From the NCBI RefSeq assembly GCF_026914185.1, contig NC_070575.1:1922001-1986000 (forward strand): 64,000 bases of DNA. Direction: 5' to 3'. Of this stretch, positions 11,700 through 22,000 are shown piece by piece. How positions within the stretch are numbered: the stretch's first letter is position 1; each line of letters opens with the position of its first letter. Source of the stretch: Puccinia triticina. Taxonomy: Eukaryota > Basidiomycota > Pucciniomycetes > Pucciniales > Pucciniaceae. A program made the translations under genes and the position numbers. The notes beneath the pieces are model-generated. The model made no database searches, was not told the origin of the DNA, and worked only from the letters and a program-made list of their open reading frames with translations.

Positions 11700-12723
11700 G
11701 GGGGTCACGTAATGTCGTGATCCTTTGTGTGAAACCCCATCCACAGCGGGGGCTTCACATCAGGCCCCAGGGAGTCTTCACGGCCGTTAAGAGGATATCC
11801 TCCTTGCGCGTCCTGGTTTGGAAGAAGGCGTTGGTCTGGTCAAGAATCAAAAATATTTTCCCCCCGGCAACCATGCGGACCAGTTCATCTACATTAGGCA
11901 GTGGTGAGCAATCACAAACTGTGAAGCTGTTGAGTCTCCTATAGTCGCATACCTACCTACGCAGGGCCGTCGGGTCTTTTTTTTGAATGATTAAGCTGGG
12001 AGAGGCGTATTGGCTAGTTGATCGCCGTATGCGTCCGGCTTCGAGATGTTGTTTGGGCTATATCTGCCATGCTGCGAGGTGTTTCCAGGGGTAAGGGTAC
12101 TGTTTTTTGTTTACTACCGCATTTGGGTCCGTCAGGATGATCCAATGTCGGGTTCGCGATGCTTTGGATTGGATTTTCTTTGGGAATGATCCATCAGTGA
12201 AACGTCCGGCTTCCTCCGCTTCGTCTGAAACTGCCGGGATGTCGCTTGGGAAGAGGTCTTGAAACTTGAGGAGGATTTGGCGCTCCGAGGTCTCGCAATC
12301 TGGTTCCGCAATAGCTGCGGCTGTGTGGAGTGTTGACGTCGCGGAGGGCGCGTGTCCGTGGATCCTAGCGCCGGATGGCTCGTGTATCATCAAGGAGCCC
12401 CGGATAGAAACCATGAGATCGAAACAAAACAGGAAGGGCGTTCCTAGTATGGCGTTGTATGACCCTGTCACCGGTCCGATCCTGAGAGAGACTTCAGGGA
12501 ATTTGAAGGGGCTGTCCGCGGCTGTTAGATTCTCCACGACATAGTTTCGCAGAAGTAGAGGTTTGGCTGAGGGTGCTTTCATCGCTAGATGTACGCGTGT
12601 TGGCGTCGAGAGCGATAGGATGAGTAGTTTTGAGGCGTCCGCGGCCTCACGAGAGATGAGATTAATTTCTGACCCTGTGTCTATCAGAATGCGGATGGGG
12701 GTGTCCTCCAGTGTCATTGTCAT
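11700..12723 (-). pseudogene. Ty3/gypsy protease-reverse transcriptase fragment
   Basis: A 221-codon open frame (12723-12058) starts with a retropepsin: ILIDTGSEINLIS, then YNAILGTPFLF. It continues into the protease-RT linker (FQDLFPSDIP). Past its stop, another frame around 11900-11775 encodes RT motif A (KIFLILDQTNAFFQTRT) followed by TPWGL. Homology stops near 11750, so the palm YXDD box, RNase H and integrase are missing. It is a truncated, frameshifted relic of a different lineage from the element at 1-2117, judged by its much higher GC. Confidence 0.75.
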
Positions 12724-12763
12724 GATGACGCGAGCTGGGGGTCAAGGTTGCTTGGCTATTGCC

Positions 12764-12898
12764 TGAGGTTCGAGGTGCGAGGGTGCGGGGGGCGAGGGTG
12801 CGGGGGGCGAGGGTGCGGGGGGCGAGGGTGCGGGGGGCGAGGGTGCGGGGGGCGAGGGTGCGGGGGGCGAGGGTGCGGGGGGCGAGGGTGCGAGGGGT
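12764..12898. repeat. 15-bp GC-rich minisatellite
   Basis: About nine near-perfect tandem copies of GCGAGGGTGCGGGGG. Because the unit is a multiple of three, several frames stay open on both strands, reading RGARV on plus and APSPP or LAPRT on minus. It lies just upstream of the Ty3 protease fragment and may come from its gag. Confidence 0.9.
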
Positions 12899-13640
12899 GA
12901 GGCCATCGTGTGACAGCTCCGAGTTAGGTTCAAGAAAAAAAAAGTGTAAGCTCGGCGAGCAAGCTTCACTAATGGGGGCGCAAGGGCAGGAGCAAGGCAC
13001 AGGCGGGGCACAATACAAGGTCTTAACCTTGGAGGGGAGCACTTCTGGAACCTAACTAGGGATGCATTGCAAACTAGTCCAGGGGAAGTGTCAGTACTTC
13101 CCTCTATATACAACAGAGAGAGGAGAAAGGGAAGAGGAAGGGTTGGGTGCTCACCTACACGGAAGTTGCACGGATCAAGGTTTCGCCCGTCAAAACTGCT
13201 GTCAAAGACAAAACACCCGCCTGATTGACCGCCCACCTGTCGGCCTCCGGTCAGCCGTCAAACTGCCAGCCGAATTAACAGCCAAACGGCCGGCACTTGA
13301 CTTCAGGCAAGTTTAACATAACTTGCCTGGGGTCGGTTTGCCAAGGAACGCGCTTGACCTGACAACAGCCGGTGGGAACAGTGGCAAGATGCCGGCCTCC
13401 AGGCTAACCCAAAAAAAAGGGCAGAGGGGGCCAAGACAAAGTCCGCCCATCAGAGGGACACGTCACCCTCGGCCACCCATCCACCCGCCTCTTTTTCTCT
13501 AAGTCCACTCATTGGATCACCGCCACCCTCCATCTCCCCCACATCCTTCAATGTGTCCCTCTGCGCCTGCCTCCTCCTTGCCTGGCCCACACCGCATCCA
13601 CAGCACGCCAACCTCCACATCATCCATCGAGCTCCGCATC
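12899..13640. other. Gene-free stretch with hairpin motif
   Basis: No supported gene. At 13075-13103 there is a motif containing GGGAAGT-GTCAGT-ACTTCCC, a seven-base stem with a six-base loop. It is repeated at 14551-14579. After the first copy comes CTATATACAACA, a possible core promoter. The rest is GC-rich with short reiterated GTCAAACTGCC-like words. Confidence 0.4.
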
Positions 13641-13644
13641 TTGC

Positions 13645-13925
13645 TCGGCTTTTTAAAGGGTGATTATCGAGCTTGGCGTTCCCTCAGGCACGATTATTGG
13701 GTTTGACATCAACACAACCCTCTTTAGTGGCAACAAAGCGCCGGCCTGCTCGGTCTATGGCCTCGACAGACTCAGCCCTGCCCCAGACTCGCTGGATGAT
13801 GCTCAGGTGTGCCCTCCGCATATACATATTTACATTACCAGCCCACATCCGCTCCAATCTTGAGCTGACGAGAGCCTGCCTGAATCTGATCCAGTGGTGC
13901 AAACTTTTGCCGGTCGTTCCATAGG
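13645..13925 (+). pseudogene. Allantoicase-like fragment
   Basis: The plus strand at 13660-13755 encodes ELGVPSGTIIGFDINTT then LFSGNKAPACSVYGLD. This matches the allantoicase pattern of a LGxPGxIxGxDIDTxxFxGNxxP core as I remember it. About 100 bp on, QWCKLLPVVP resembles the WxxLLPVxPLGP segment of the same family. The two pieces are separated by a GT...AG stretch that could be an intron. Allantoicase splits allantoate to ureidoglycolate and urea in purine degradation. No start, no second repeat half and no long frame are present, so this is a partial, probably dead copy. The match rests on remembered motifs. Confidence 0.4.
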
Positions 13926-14545
13926 ATCAATCACCAAGCCGTTTGTTCCGATCAAAGATGGAGTGCTGATGCCCGCGAGCGTTCTGATGAAGAAAGCGGC
14001 GGAGATGGTGAGAAGGGTGCCAATTCTCCCCCTGACAAGGGCGGCGTTTGAGCTGTACGGGGCGGTGATCAAGGCACATCTGGATGGGCAAGCAAGCTCA
14101 AACGAGCTCCGGACCAAAGTTGTCAACTTTGGCACGGCGCTCAAGTCCGACCATGTTCCAAAAAAAAATGTCAAATGCAATGATAACAAAAAAAAGTGCC
14201 CAGGTGGCTGTAAAACCAAAATGAGTGTGTCTTGTGAGTTGACCCAAGAATAGTGAGCGTAATTACCGGCAAATTGGTGGCTATTTGTCGTCAAAGGGCG
14301 GTCAACAAGCCCTGACCGGTTTTTCTAGGGGGTCTCGGGTTGGACGGCGAGTTGCCGGATGGGTCAAGGTGCCCTATGTTTTGCCAGCGCGTTCTCCAAT
14401 TGCGCATTGGCGGGGGTGCCGCCCAGTTCGGCGGTCCGCTTGACGGTTGACTGGAGGCCGGCATCTGAACAGTCAAGAATGGCTGGGGCGCGTCCGTCAA
14501 ATTGACGGCCAAACTTTGGGCGCTTTGGCGGCGATGTGCAACTGC
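13926..14545. other. No recognised gene; short plus-strand open frame
   Basis: An open frame at 13894-14253 (119 codons) has no family I recognise and ends in a Lys/Asn/Cys-rich low-complexity tail. From 14254 the sequence is GC-rich with repeated GGCGGTCAAC / GTCAAATTGACGG words. Confidence 0.3.
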
Positions 14546-14594
14546 CGTGTAGTCCAGGGGAAGTGTCAGTACTTCCCTGCTGGACTACACGGCG
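14546..14594. repeat. Strong hairpin sharing a motif with 13075
   Basis: The arms CCGTGTAGTCCAG and CTGGACTACACGG enclose a second stem, GGGAAGT/ACTTCCC, giving a nearly continuous inverted repeat. The left half matches 13075-13103 over about 28 bases. Confidence 0.7.
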
Positions 14595-14880
14595 GGGGTG
14601 CTTCCTGGCCCGCGCATTTGTGGAGACGACGGGATCACCGGCTCTGTGAAATCCACGTGGATTTCACTGCTCCCCCCGTTGTCTCCACCCTCCCGTGGAA
14701 AATGCGTGGAGACGACGGGCTTTCCCGTTGTCTCCACCCGCCTGGGATTTCCACGTCATTCTGATGGGGAAAATGACGAGGATTCCACGGCTGCCCCTGG
14801 GATCCCGGTGGAAACTGTCCACGTGAGTTCCTCGTCGTTCTCAACGACAAGGAACCCACGGATGCCCTTGCATTGCCGGT
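14595..14880. repeat. Palindrome cluster, GC-rich
   Basis: Contains a perfect 22-bp palindrome centred on CCACGTGG (14646-14667), an inverted GGAGACGACGGG / CCCGTTGTCTCC pair and CGTCGTT / AACGACG pairs. No coding evidence. Similar words recur at 16380-16650. Confidence 0.65.
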
Positions 14881-15109
14881 GTTAGGGTTATTTCAGTGAT
14901 ATCGGCTGGGTCATGTGCGTCTTGAAGACAATCAACGGCTCCCAAGGGAAGCGACGACTTTATCCCCGGCCTCGCCATCCCGCCCTCTGACCCTTCAGTC
15001 CCACTTCCTCACGGCCCCCGGAGGTGGGCACAGCCGGGTGGTTCGCTTCAACGCATTTCATCCTAGCCGGGCAATGCTCAAGGTGAGCATTCACATCCCT
15101 CCCTAAAGA

Positions 15110-15850
15110 AGACCGGGATCTTCAAGCTAAGAGCGCCAGCAACCTTCAATCAGTATTGGAAGAGTTCCAGTCAGGTAACATCTTTTTGGCCATTATGGTT
15201 TGTATAAATTGTATATTTGACCTTACCTTCACCTCTTTCAACTCCCTCAAGATAGCCAAAGAATCCAAAATTCATTCGGCCGTTGGCGACACCCAGGCTT
15301 GGCTTATCGAGGCCGAAACAAAGCTACTGGCTTTTGAACAAAAAGCGCAAGACGCTGAGGTAAGCATCCTTTCACTTAAGCGCTGGTCCTCACATTATCG
15401 TCAATATATCTGATGTCCCATCTATATAGGCTAAACTTGCGGCCAGCGAATCAGGTGCAGCACTGTGCGAATCACTGAAAAAAGAACTGAAGGAGAAGAA
15501 TCTGCTTGTTGGGAAGCTTCAGCATGAAGGTGAGTCGTTCCTTCCAATCAGCTATGCCTATCCTACGCTCACATTGATGTGGATGTACCCGTCGATCCCC
15601 TGCAGCGGTCATACTGAACAAGCATCTGACTGAGGCTCTTCGTTGATTGAGGAAAGACAGCACAGAACACAGTGTTGACCGGTGAGCTCTGGTTTTTGAT
15701 TGCTCCACTCTAGAAACTTGTTTGGATTGTCACCCTGACGCTGTATTTCCATCTACGACTGATTTGGTCTGTCCTAGACGACTGGTCACAAATGTGTTGA
15801 TTTCATTCATTCTGACTCCAAGAGAAGACACAAAACTTTTTGAGATGCGT
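15110..15850 (+). pseudogene. Golgin (Imh1-like) coiled-coil fragment, truncated before GRIP
   Basis: Several short exons encode a coiled coil: one ends LQSVLEEFQS (about 15170), then IAKESKIHSAVGDTQAWLIE (from about 15255) up to a GTAAGC donor, then AKLAASESGAALCESLKKEL to KLQHE with GTGAGT after it, then AVILNKHLTEALR-stop-LRKDS. The last piece is RRLVTNVLISF...TPREDTKLFEM (about 15779-15846). The order and the LVTNVLISF block resemble the segment before the GRIP domain of Imh1-type golgins, which tether vesicles at the Golgi. A TGA sits where Arg is expected, and homology ends before any GRIP domain. I infer a truncated pseudogene. Family assignment is from memory. Confidence 0.5.
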
Positions 15851-16375
15851 GCCGACCATCCCAACTCGCTGTGCACCAAGATCCGGGCCCCTCGTCAATT
15901 TTGGCAATTCAACAACAACATGAACACTGTGCTCTGCTCGTCGACCCCTTCAAGCTCAGCCAGCTGATCTTCCTCACTGTCAAACATCCAGTCCACCTTG
16001 AGCTCATCAAGCGCAAGTTCAACAGACGCAAGGCCACCAACGACCAAGTCCTGAGGCCCGTCGTGCTGAGCTCACCCCAATCATCCCCAATCTTTGCTGC
16101 AAAGATCAAGAGATGTTTTTTTGTCCAATCCGACATCCCTATCATTTCTCTCACATTTCCCTGATTTCATTTGTGTTTTTTTATCTTTGTCATTTTTTTC
16201 ATCTATCTCTTTTTTCATCTATGTATCTCTTTTTTTGATGTTTTCACAACAGCCATTTGGATTGCAATGCAGCGTGTGGTACCCTGGCGGTACCACATTC
16301 TGCTACATTACTACCCGCGGATATGATCCGCTCCGCCCCAGGCTAGCCAGTCAAACCACGGGGGAAAGCTGAGTG
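15851..16375. other. No recognised gene; T-rich tract
   Basis: Mixed sequence with short open frames I do not recognise, then a T-rich tract at about 16155-16245. From 16270 there is an inverted pair around TGGTACC / GGTACCA. Confidence 0.3.
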
Positions 16376-16680
16376 GCCTCTCGGCGGCCCCACCAGCGCG
16401 TGGGTATCACGGCGATTCCACAGGGAGTCCACGGTTGAAGGACCCGTGATCCACCTGTGGGCCCGACCTCCACGTCAGGATCACAGGGAATCCACAGGGA
16501 TTCCACGCGTAGCCAAAAGCTGCCGTGGAATCCACGGGTGATCCTCCCGGTGGTGACCCCGTGATTCCCTGGACCTCCAGCCGCTGGTCCGACCTCGCGC
16601 GCGGCTACCACGTGGAGTCCTTGTGGATTCCGCGTGATTTCCCCGTGGATGGACTCCCCGGGTGTAGGAGGGCGCGGGCC
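16376..16680. repeat. GC-rich interspersed palindromes
   Basis: Iterated, partly inverted words (GATTCCACAGGGA, GGAATCCACGGG, CCGTGATTCCC) throughout. No gene supported. Composition resembles the block at 14595-14880. Confidence 0.55.
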
Positions 16681-16764
16681 GGCGAGGTCTAAGAACTCGG
16701 TCGGAGGTGGTTTGGTGACACCCTTGTGACTCCTTTGGTGAGGATGCGGGGTGCGAGCTCACAC

Positions 16765-17120
16765 CCTCCCGGTCGACTGCCATATTGAGCAGTCAACTGG
16801 GAGGAGTCCCTCCCGGTCGACTTCCATACACAGCAGTCGAGGACTCCTCCCAGTCGACTGCTCGATATGGCAGTTGACCGGGAGGGACTCCTCCCAGTCG
16901 ACTGCTTGATATGGCAGTCGACCGGGAGGGACTCCTCCCAGTCGACTGCTTGATATGGCAGCCGACCGGGAGGGACTTCTCCCGGTGGACTGCTGTGTAT
17001 GGCAGTCGGCCGGGAACTCCTCCCGGTAATGTTATTGACCGGGAGGGATTCCTCCCGGTCAAAGTCTTTGTATATAGCTTTTGACTGGGTGGGATTCCTC
17101 TTTGTCAACAAGGGCGCTTA
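16765..17120. repeat. Tandem array of palindromic units
   Basis: About six units of roughly 60 bp, each holding CTCCTCCCAGTCGACTGC paired with GCAGTCGACCGGGAGG around a short ATATGG-type centre. The array can fold as a run of hairpins. Open frames through it on the minus strand are by-products of the repeat. Confidence 0.8.
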
Positions 17121-17920
17121 CTCTTGTTGACCCGGAGGGATGGGGAGGTCAAGCATGTACCCATGACCTGCAATGCAAGGGACTTTGGATGAGTCAGGGG
17201 CAGCTGAGCATTTGCCTCAGGACTGAGTCTGTGCACCTCAGACCAAGCTTCCTGTACCTCAGTCTAGTGCATTTTGCACTATGGACTTAAGCTGAGGAAA
17301 TTCCAAACTTTCCAGGGTGTACCACCCTGGGATTCACTCACTTAACACAGTTGTTTAGATAATTTGTACCTTGAGTCAGAATCTGTGCCTTCAGGATGGT
17401 TGTACATCAAGTCTATAATTAGTTTTTTTCTGCCAGAGTTCTCACTAATGATACTATTAAGGATATCTTGAGTAGGAATCTTTGCTGTCCCTTGGCTGAG
17501 TTAAATAAAGGGCCTGGGTGATTCAGGAAGGTGATCTATTTCAGTGGCACTGTTGGCTAGTATGTCAGGTGAAAATTCTTTGGAGAGCATCCGCGAGCTG
17601 CAGCAGTCCGTTTGTTCGCGCTTGAAAAATACAATCAAGGCAAGCACCCCAAAAATATGCTGGCAAAGTCATGCAAGCAGGCATGGCCATCCCTCCTCCC
17701 AACAGAGTGGCAGGATGGGGGACGGACGAACAGACATAAATAGGCCGAGCCTCCCCGGCGAAAGAACACACTTCTGGCAGCCAATCCAAGGTCTGGTCCG
17801 ACTAAGTTTGGAGTGTGCGTGGTCCTGATCAGCGGGCCTGGCCCGGAGTTCATGGGCTTGTTCTGGGCAGAAGGGTCGGGGGCATGCCCTTCAAACCCAA
17901 GAAGGTTGTGGACATAGTAA
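17121..17920. other. Gene-free stretch
   Basis: No supported gene. The 17544-17828 open frame matches nothing I know. GTTAAATAAAGGGCC near 17499 could be a polyadenylation-type signal of an old element. Confidence 0.3.
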
Positions 17921-18116
17921 GGGTGTTCAAAGTTGAAATCATAAAATTTTCAATGCATAAAATCATAAAATCATAAAACTTTCAAGTGATGATTTCATAT
18001 GTACCATTCTAGAAATGTTGCTCTAATTTGAGTGCTTGGGTGCAACATATTTTCTAAGCTTAGAATTTTATGATTTTATGGTGTTATGATTTTATGCAAA
18101 TCAACTTTGAACACCC
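17921..18116. mobile_element. PIF/Harbinger-type MITE, 196 bp
   Basis: Terminal inverted repeats GGGTGTTCAAAGTTGA at the left and TCAACTTTGAACACCC at the right, flanked by TAA on both sides (17918-17920, 18117-18119). The interior is AT-rich, built from AAATCATAAAATC words in both orientations. A TWA target and GGG-start ends are typical of Tourist-like elements. It has no coding capacity. Confidence 0.8.
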
Positions 18117-18246
18117 TAAGTGCAGACTGCAGTATCTATGTACCACGGCCTGTACTCGGCAGATGTATCTGACACCGGTGTCAGAATTTGTTTTTTGTTT
18201 TGGGTGGCACAACCAATGTTGGCCCAGGTCCACCGTAGGTTAAATA

Positions 18247-18678
18247 CAGCCAGTCCAAAAAAGCTTAGCTTCTTTGGATGGAATTTCCAGCGGAAATTCT
18301 TTCTGGATTTGCCAACCTGTGTGTATCCAACAACACAGTTTGACAGATGGATATCCATCCCCACGAGTGCAGTTGCTATTGGTGGCGCCGTTCAGTAGCA
18401 AAAAAAAATGCAGGCCGCTGGGGGGACCGGCACCATGACATCCGGGTGCGTTCGTCGGAGTGGGAGTCCAGGGTGAAAATTGGTCAAGGATTCTGATTCT
18501 GTAATCAAAATCCGGGAAAAACAGCCAGAAGTCTCTGATTGAGCTTGCCTGATTTTGATATAGGCATCCTGCATATATCAAAATGTCCAACCTTGTCACT
18601 TCATTGCATACAAGGTTGGTAAATCCCATAGGCAGTGGAAATTCCCTCCAAAGCATCCAAGCTTTTTAAGATTGGCTG
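18247..18678. mobile_element. TA-target MITE with long inverted repeats, 432 bp
   Basis: The left end CAGCCAGTCCAAAAAAGCTT and the reverse complement of the right end CAGCCAATCTTAAAAAGCTT match and stay alignable for about 45 bp. TA flanks both sides (18245-18246, 18679-18680), as with Tc1/mariner targets. The minus-strand open frame inside (18240-18656) crosses both ends and is not credited as a gene. Confidence 0.65.
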
Positions 18679-18718
18679 TATGTACAGCATGCGCGTCGGC
18701 ACATACCCAGGCACTCCG

Positions 18719-18972
18719 TGTTATGTTTTGGGTGTATACTTGTTATTAGCATATTGTTTGTGGTGATGCTTCTATTGTGTTTTTTGTCTTACTCTAAAAG
18801 ACTCCTCCCTGGGATGCCGGTGAACCTTCTTTGCTTGTTTCTCACCAACATCCCAGGTAAGCTCTATTGTTCTACTCTCATCACTTTCATCTGTTCCTTT
18901 GTTTTCTCCTTTCTCTCTCTCATGGATTGAAATTTACTCTCTTTGCTTGTTTCTCACCAACATCCCAGGCCA
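18719..18972 (+). repeat. 5' LTR of the copia element
   Basis: Starts TGTTATGTTTTGGG and ends CCCAGG-CCA, 254 bp. Shares most of its length with 24671-24938. Contains two copies of CTTTGCTTGTTTCTCACC. Confidence 0.85.
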
Positions 18973-19086
18973 GAGCATGGGAGGTTATGAGCCCTCTCTC
19001 TTGCTAGGAGTTCAAGGCGTTTTGTATCAGAGAGTCCGCCTTGCAAAAATCCAATTGAATCCATTTATTTTCAGATCAGATCCGTC

Positions 19087-22000
19087 ATGTCGGACAACCG
19101 CTCTGGCAATCACATTGGCAATTGCGAGGGGAGACCTGCCTTAACTGCAAGGTCAACTTCACAAGGACGCCACGCTTCCCAACCCATTCTCCCTACCCAC
19201 TCCTCATCATCCACTCTTGCTCATACTTTAGAGTTGGGGTGACCGACCGGTGCGCAACAAATGGAGGCGCTTTTTGACAGTGTGGCTTCTACGTCAAAGC
19301 AACAGTGGGCCGCTACGCTAAACTACGCTATTTTAGCCCTAAAGTTTGGCGTAGCGGCAAAAAGCGCCAACCTTTTTTGAATAGCGTTAGCGCGCTGTTA
19401 GCGCCGCTACGCTTCGCTAATTTTCAGCGGCGCTAACAGCATACCAATTTTTGTTTAGTGTTAGCGCTACGCTACAGCCGCTACGCTACGCTACGCTACG
19501 CTACGCTACGCTACGTTGCGCTAAGGCGCTTTTAGCGGAAAAAAGGCACTTTTTTGCCGCAAAAAACGCTTTAGCGCAGCATAGCGTGCCCTCTTTTGCG
19601 CCTTGCGTGCTTAGCGTTAGCGCAATTGCGCGCATCTACGCTAACGCTACGCTAAAAGCTAAAATAGCTTTGCATCCTTTGCGCGTAGCGTTAGCGCAGA
19701 TGCGCGCAATTGCGCTAACGCTACGCTAAAAAATAGCGCATTTGCGCTGCGCTACGCTACGCTAACAGCTATGTTAGCGTAGCTGACCCACTGTTGGTCA
19801 AAGGGAGCCGATAATAGGGTGTCATCCTTGGTGGGCGCAGGCGCTTCCTCATCTTCGTTGGACAACACTGGCCCCACTGTCACAGACAAAGGCAAAGCCA
19901 CTGGGCCAACCATCACTCTTCACCCACCCACCCCGGAGCAGTCAAGTTGCCAAAAGCAATCATCATCTTCTTCGTCTGGGGAGAAACTTGTTCTCAATAA
20001 CAAGACGGTGCAACAGTTTGTCACTTTTCAGCGACTGCAACGGGCGTTGAACGCCGTGGCGACTCCAGCGGCTCCGGCGGCCCGGCGATTGCAACTCAGC
20101 CCTCCGCACGTGAGCTCAACGCTACACTTCACAAGTGGCTCACGAGCGTCCCAAAACTCGCAATCGACGGTGCAAATTACACCACCTGGTTGATCATGGT
20201 GCAGCAGGTGGTCGGAGGCACGATTGGTCGAGCAATCTCTCTAGCTGGACCGGACTTAGTTTTGGACAACACTGAGGAGAACCTGTTGAAGACGGCTATC
20301 ATCTACTTGGTCAACAACAACCTCAAGGCGAGCGTCACTGAACAATCTTCTGGTTTGGCAGCCCTCAAGCTCATTTCGGACACCTTCACGTTACGTAGTC
20401 GCACGGCCCACTTGGGGCTAGTCAAAGAGATGCTGAACCTCAAGTTCAATCACTTCAATTGGTCGGCAAGCATCAATGCCCATTTCCGTCGAATTGAAAA
20501 TATGTCCAAGCAACTTTTCCGCTCTGGTTTTGTACTCACCGAAGCATCATTCATCGGTCTCATTTTTCACCTCACGCTTCCTAACCTTGAGTCCCACCCT
20601 TTTGTCAATGTGGCGCGGCAAATCAATCAGCGCATCGGTTGCGGGGATGCTGAGGTCAACAATACTGAGCTGGTGCGTCTGGCTAAAACGGAGCTCACAC
20701 TTTTCCATCAACATCGGCGTGGTGGGAGCGACAGGCGCAATGAACGCGGCTCAAAGCCTACTCAGAATGATGGCGGTCAGTCCACCAAGCCCAACAACAA
20801 CGGTAACTCTAAATGGTGTCACTGCTGCAAGTCGAACTTGCACTCTACTGCGGAGTGTGGTAAGTCTTTGGGGATCCCCTCGGGAGGCGGAGCTAACAAT
20901 CCCTTCCGCAGCGGGCCCACTGCCAACAGCAATCCGTTTAGAGGAGCTTTGGCGCCGCCGCGAACCAATGTGCAAGGACATAGCCTCGACATGCCTGATG
21001 GAGGACCAACCACCAAGGTTCCCGACTCTGCCGTTCTACAATCTATCACCCTGGATGAGTTGACTGAACCAGTTACCCAGGAAGAAGTCAACTTCATCAT
21101 CCAGCGGGGAGGACAGCTCTTGGGCTTAGACTCGTGTACTTCCCATACCTTCACAAATAATCTTTCTCTTTTGTTTGATCATCGTACCTTATCTGTTCCC
21201 ATTCCTCTTACCGTTGCCACTCACGCTCCCCAATCCTTTGTCACTGTAGTTGGGAAGATGAAGCTTAGCAATAAATCCAGATCAATCACCTTCAAAAATG
21301 TTTATTTCAGCCTGGATGCCTCTTGCACTCTACTCTTGGCGGAAACACTTTGGCTTGGCAGGGGTCAACTTTCTGTAAATGATTGGGGAGATGCGTCTGT
21401 TACCTTCCCCAATGGCTTCTCAATACAGTCCTTTGCGATCAATCGATGATGGAAAATACCGGCAATCATCGACCAATCTTCCATTCCTATTGTTGTTGTT
21501 CCTCCTTCTACTTATTCTGCGTCCGCATCCCGGAGTATCCCCCCAGAAATCACGGGTTGCAATGTTAACATTAAAAATTCTGATGCACTCATGTGGCATC
21601 AACAACTCGGACACGTAAGCTTGAAGCGGATCATTAAGATGTGCGCCATTGGAAGTCTGCCGGGATTACCTGAGAGGTTAACAAACAAGGACTTTGTATG
21701 TGAAGACTGTCTGGTAAGCAAAAGTAAGCGGGTCTGGGTAAATCGTCTATCTGATGAGCCAGCATTGTGTCCTATGGACACCATTGTGTCGGATGTACTG
21801 GGCCCATTTGTTGAGCGATTTAGCAGTGTCAAGTACATAGTTGTCTTCAGGGACTTGGCAACCACTTACTCGGAAGGTTTCTTGATCAAAGCCAAAATTG
21901 ACGTGTGCTTGAACTTCAAACAATACATCGCATGGATGGAAAGGCTCACTGGAAAGAAACTAAAGCGATTTTGAACGGATGGCGGCGGTGAATTCACGTC

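Noticed and set aside
12764..12898. Regular repeat resembling a CRISPR array
   Set aside because: Units are contiguous 15-bp copies with no spacers, in a eukaryotic genome. It is a minisatellite.
16765..17120. Palindromic repeats resembling a CRISPR array
   Set aside because: No unique spacers; adjacent units differ only by substitutions. It is a hairpin-type tandem repeat.
18240..18656. 138-codon minus-strand frame
   Set aside because: It spans the inverted repeats of the MITE at 18247-18678 and has no domain.
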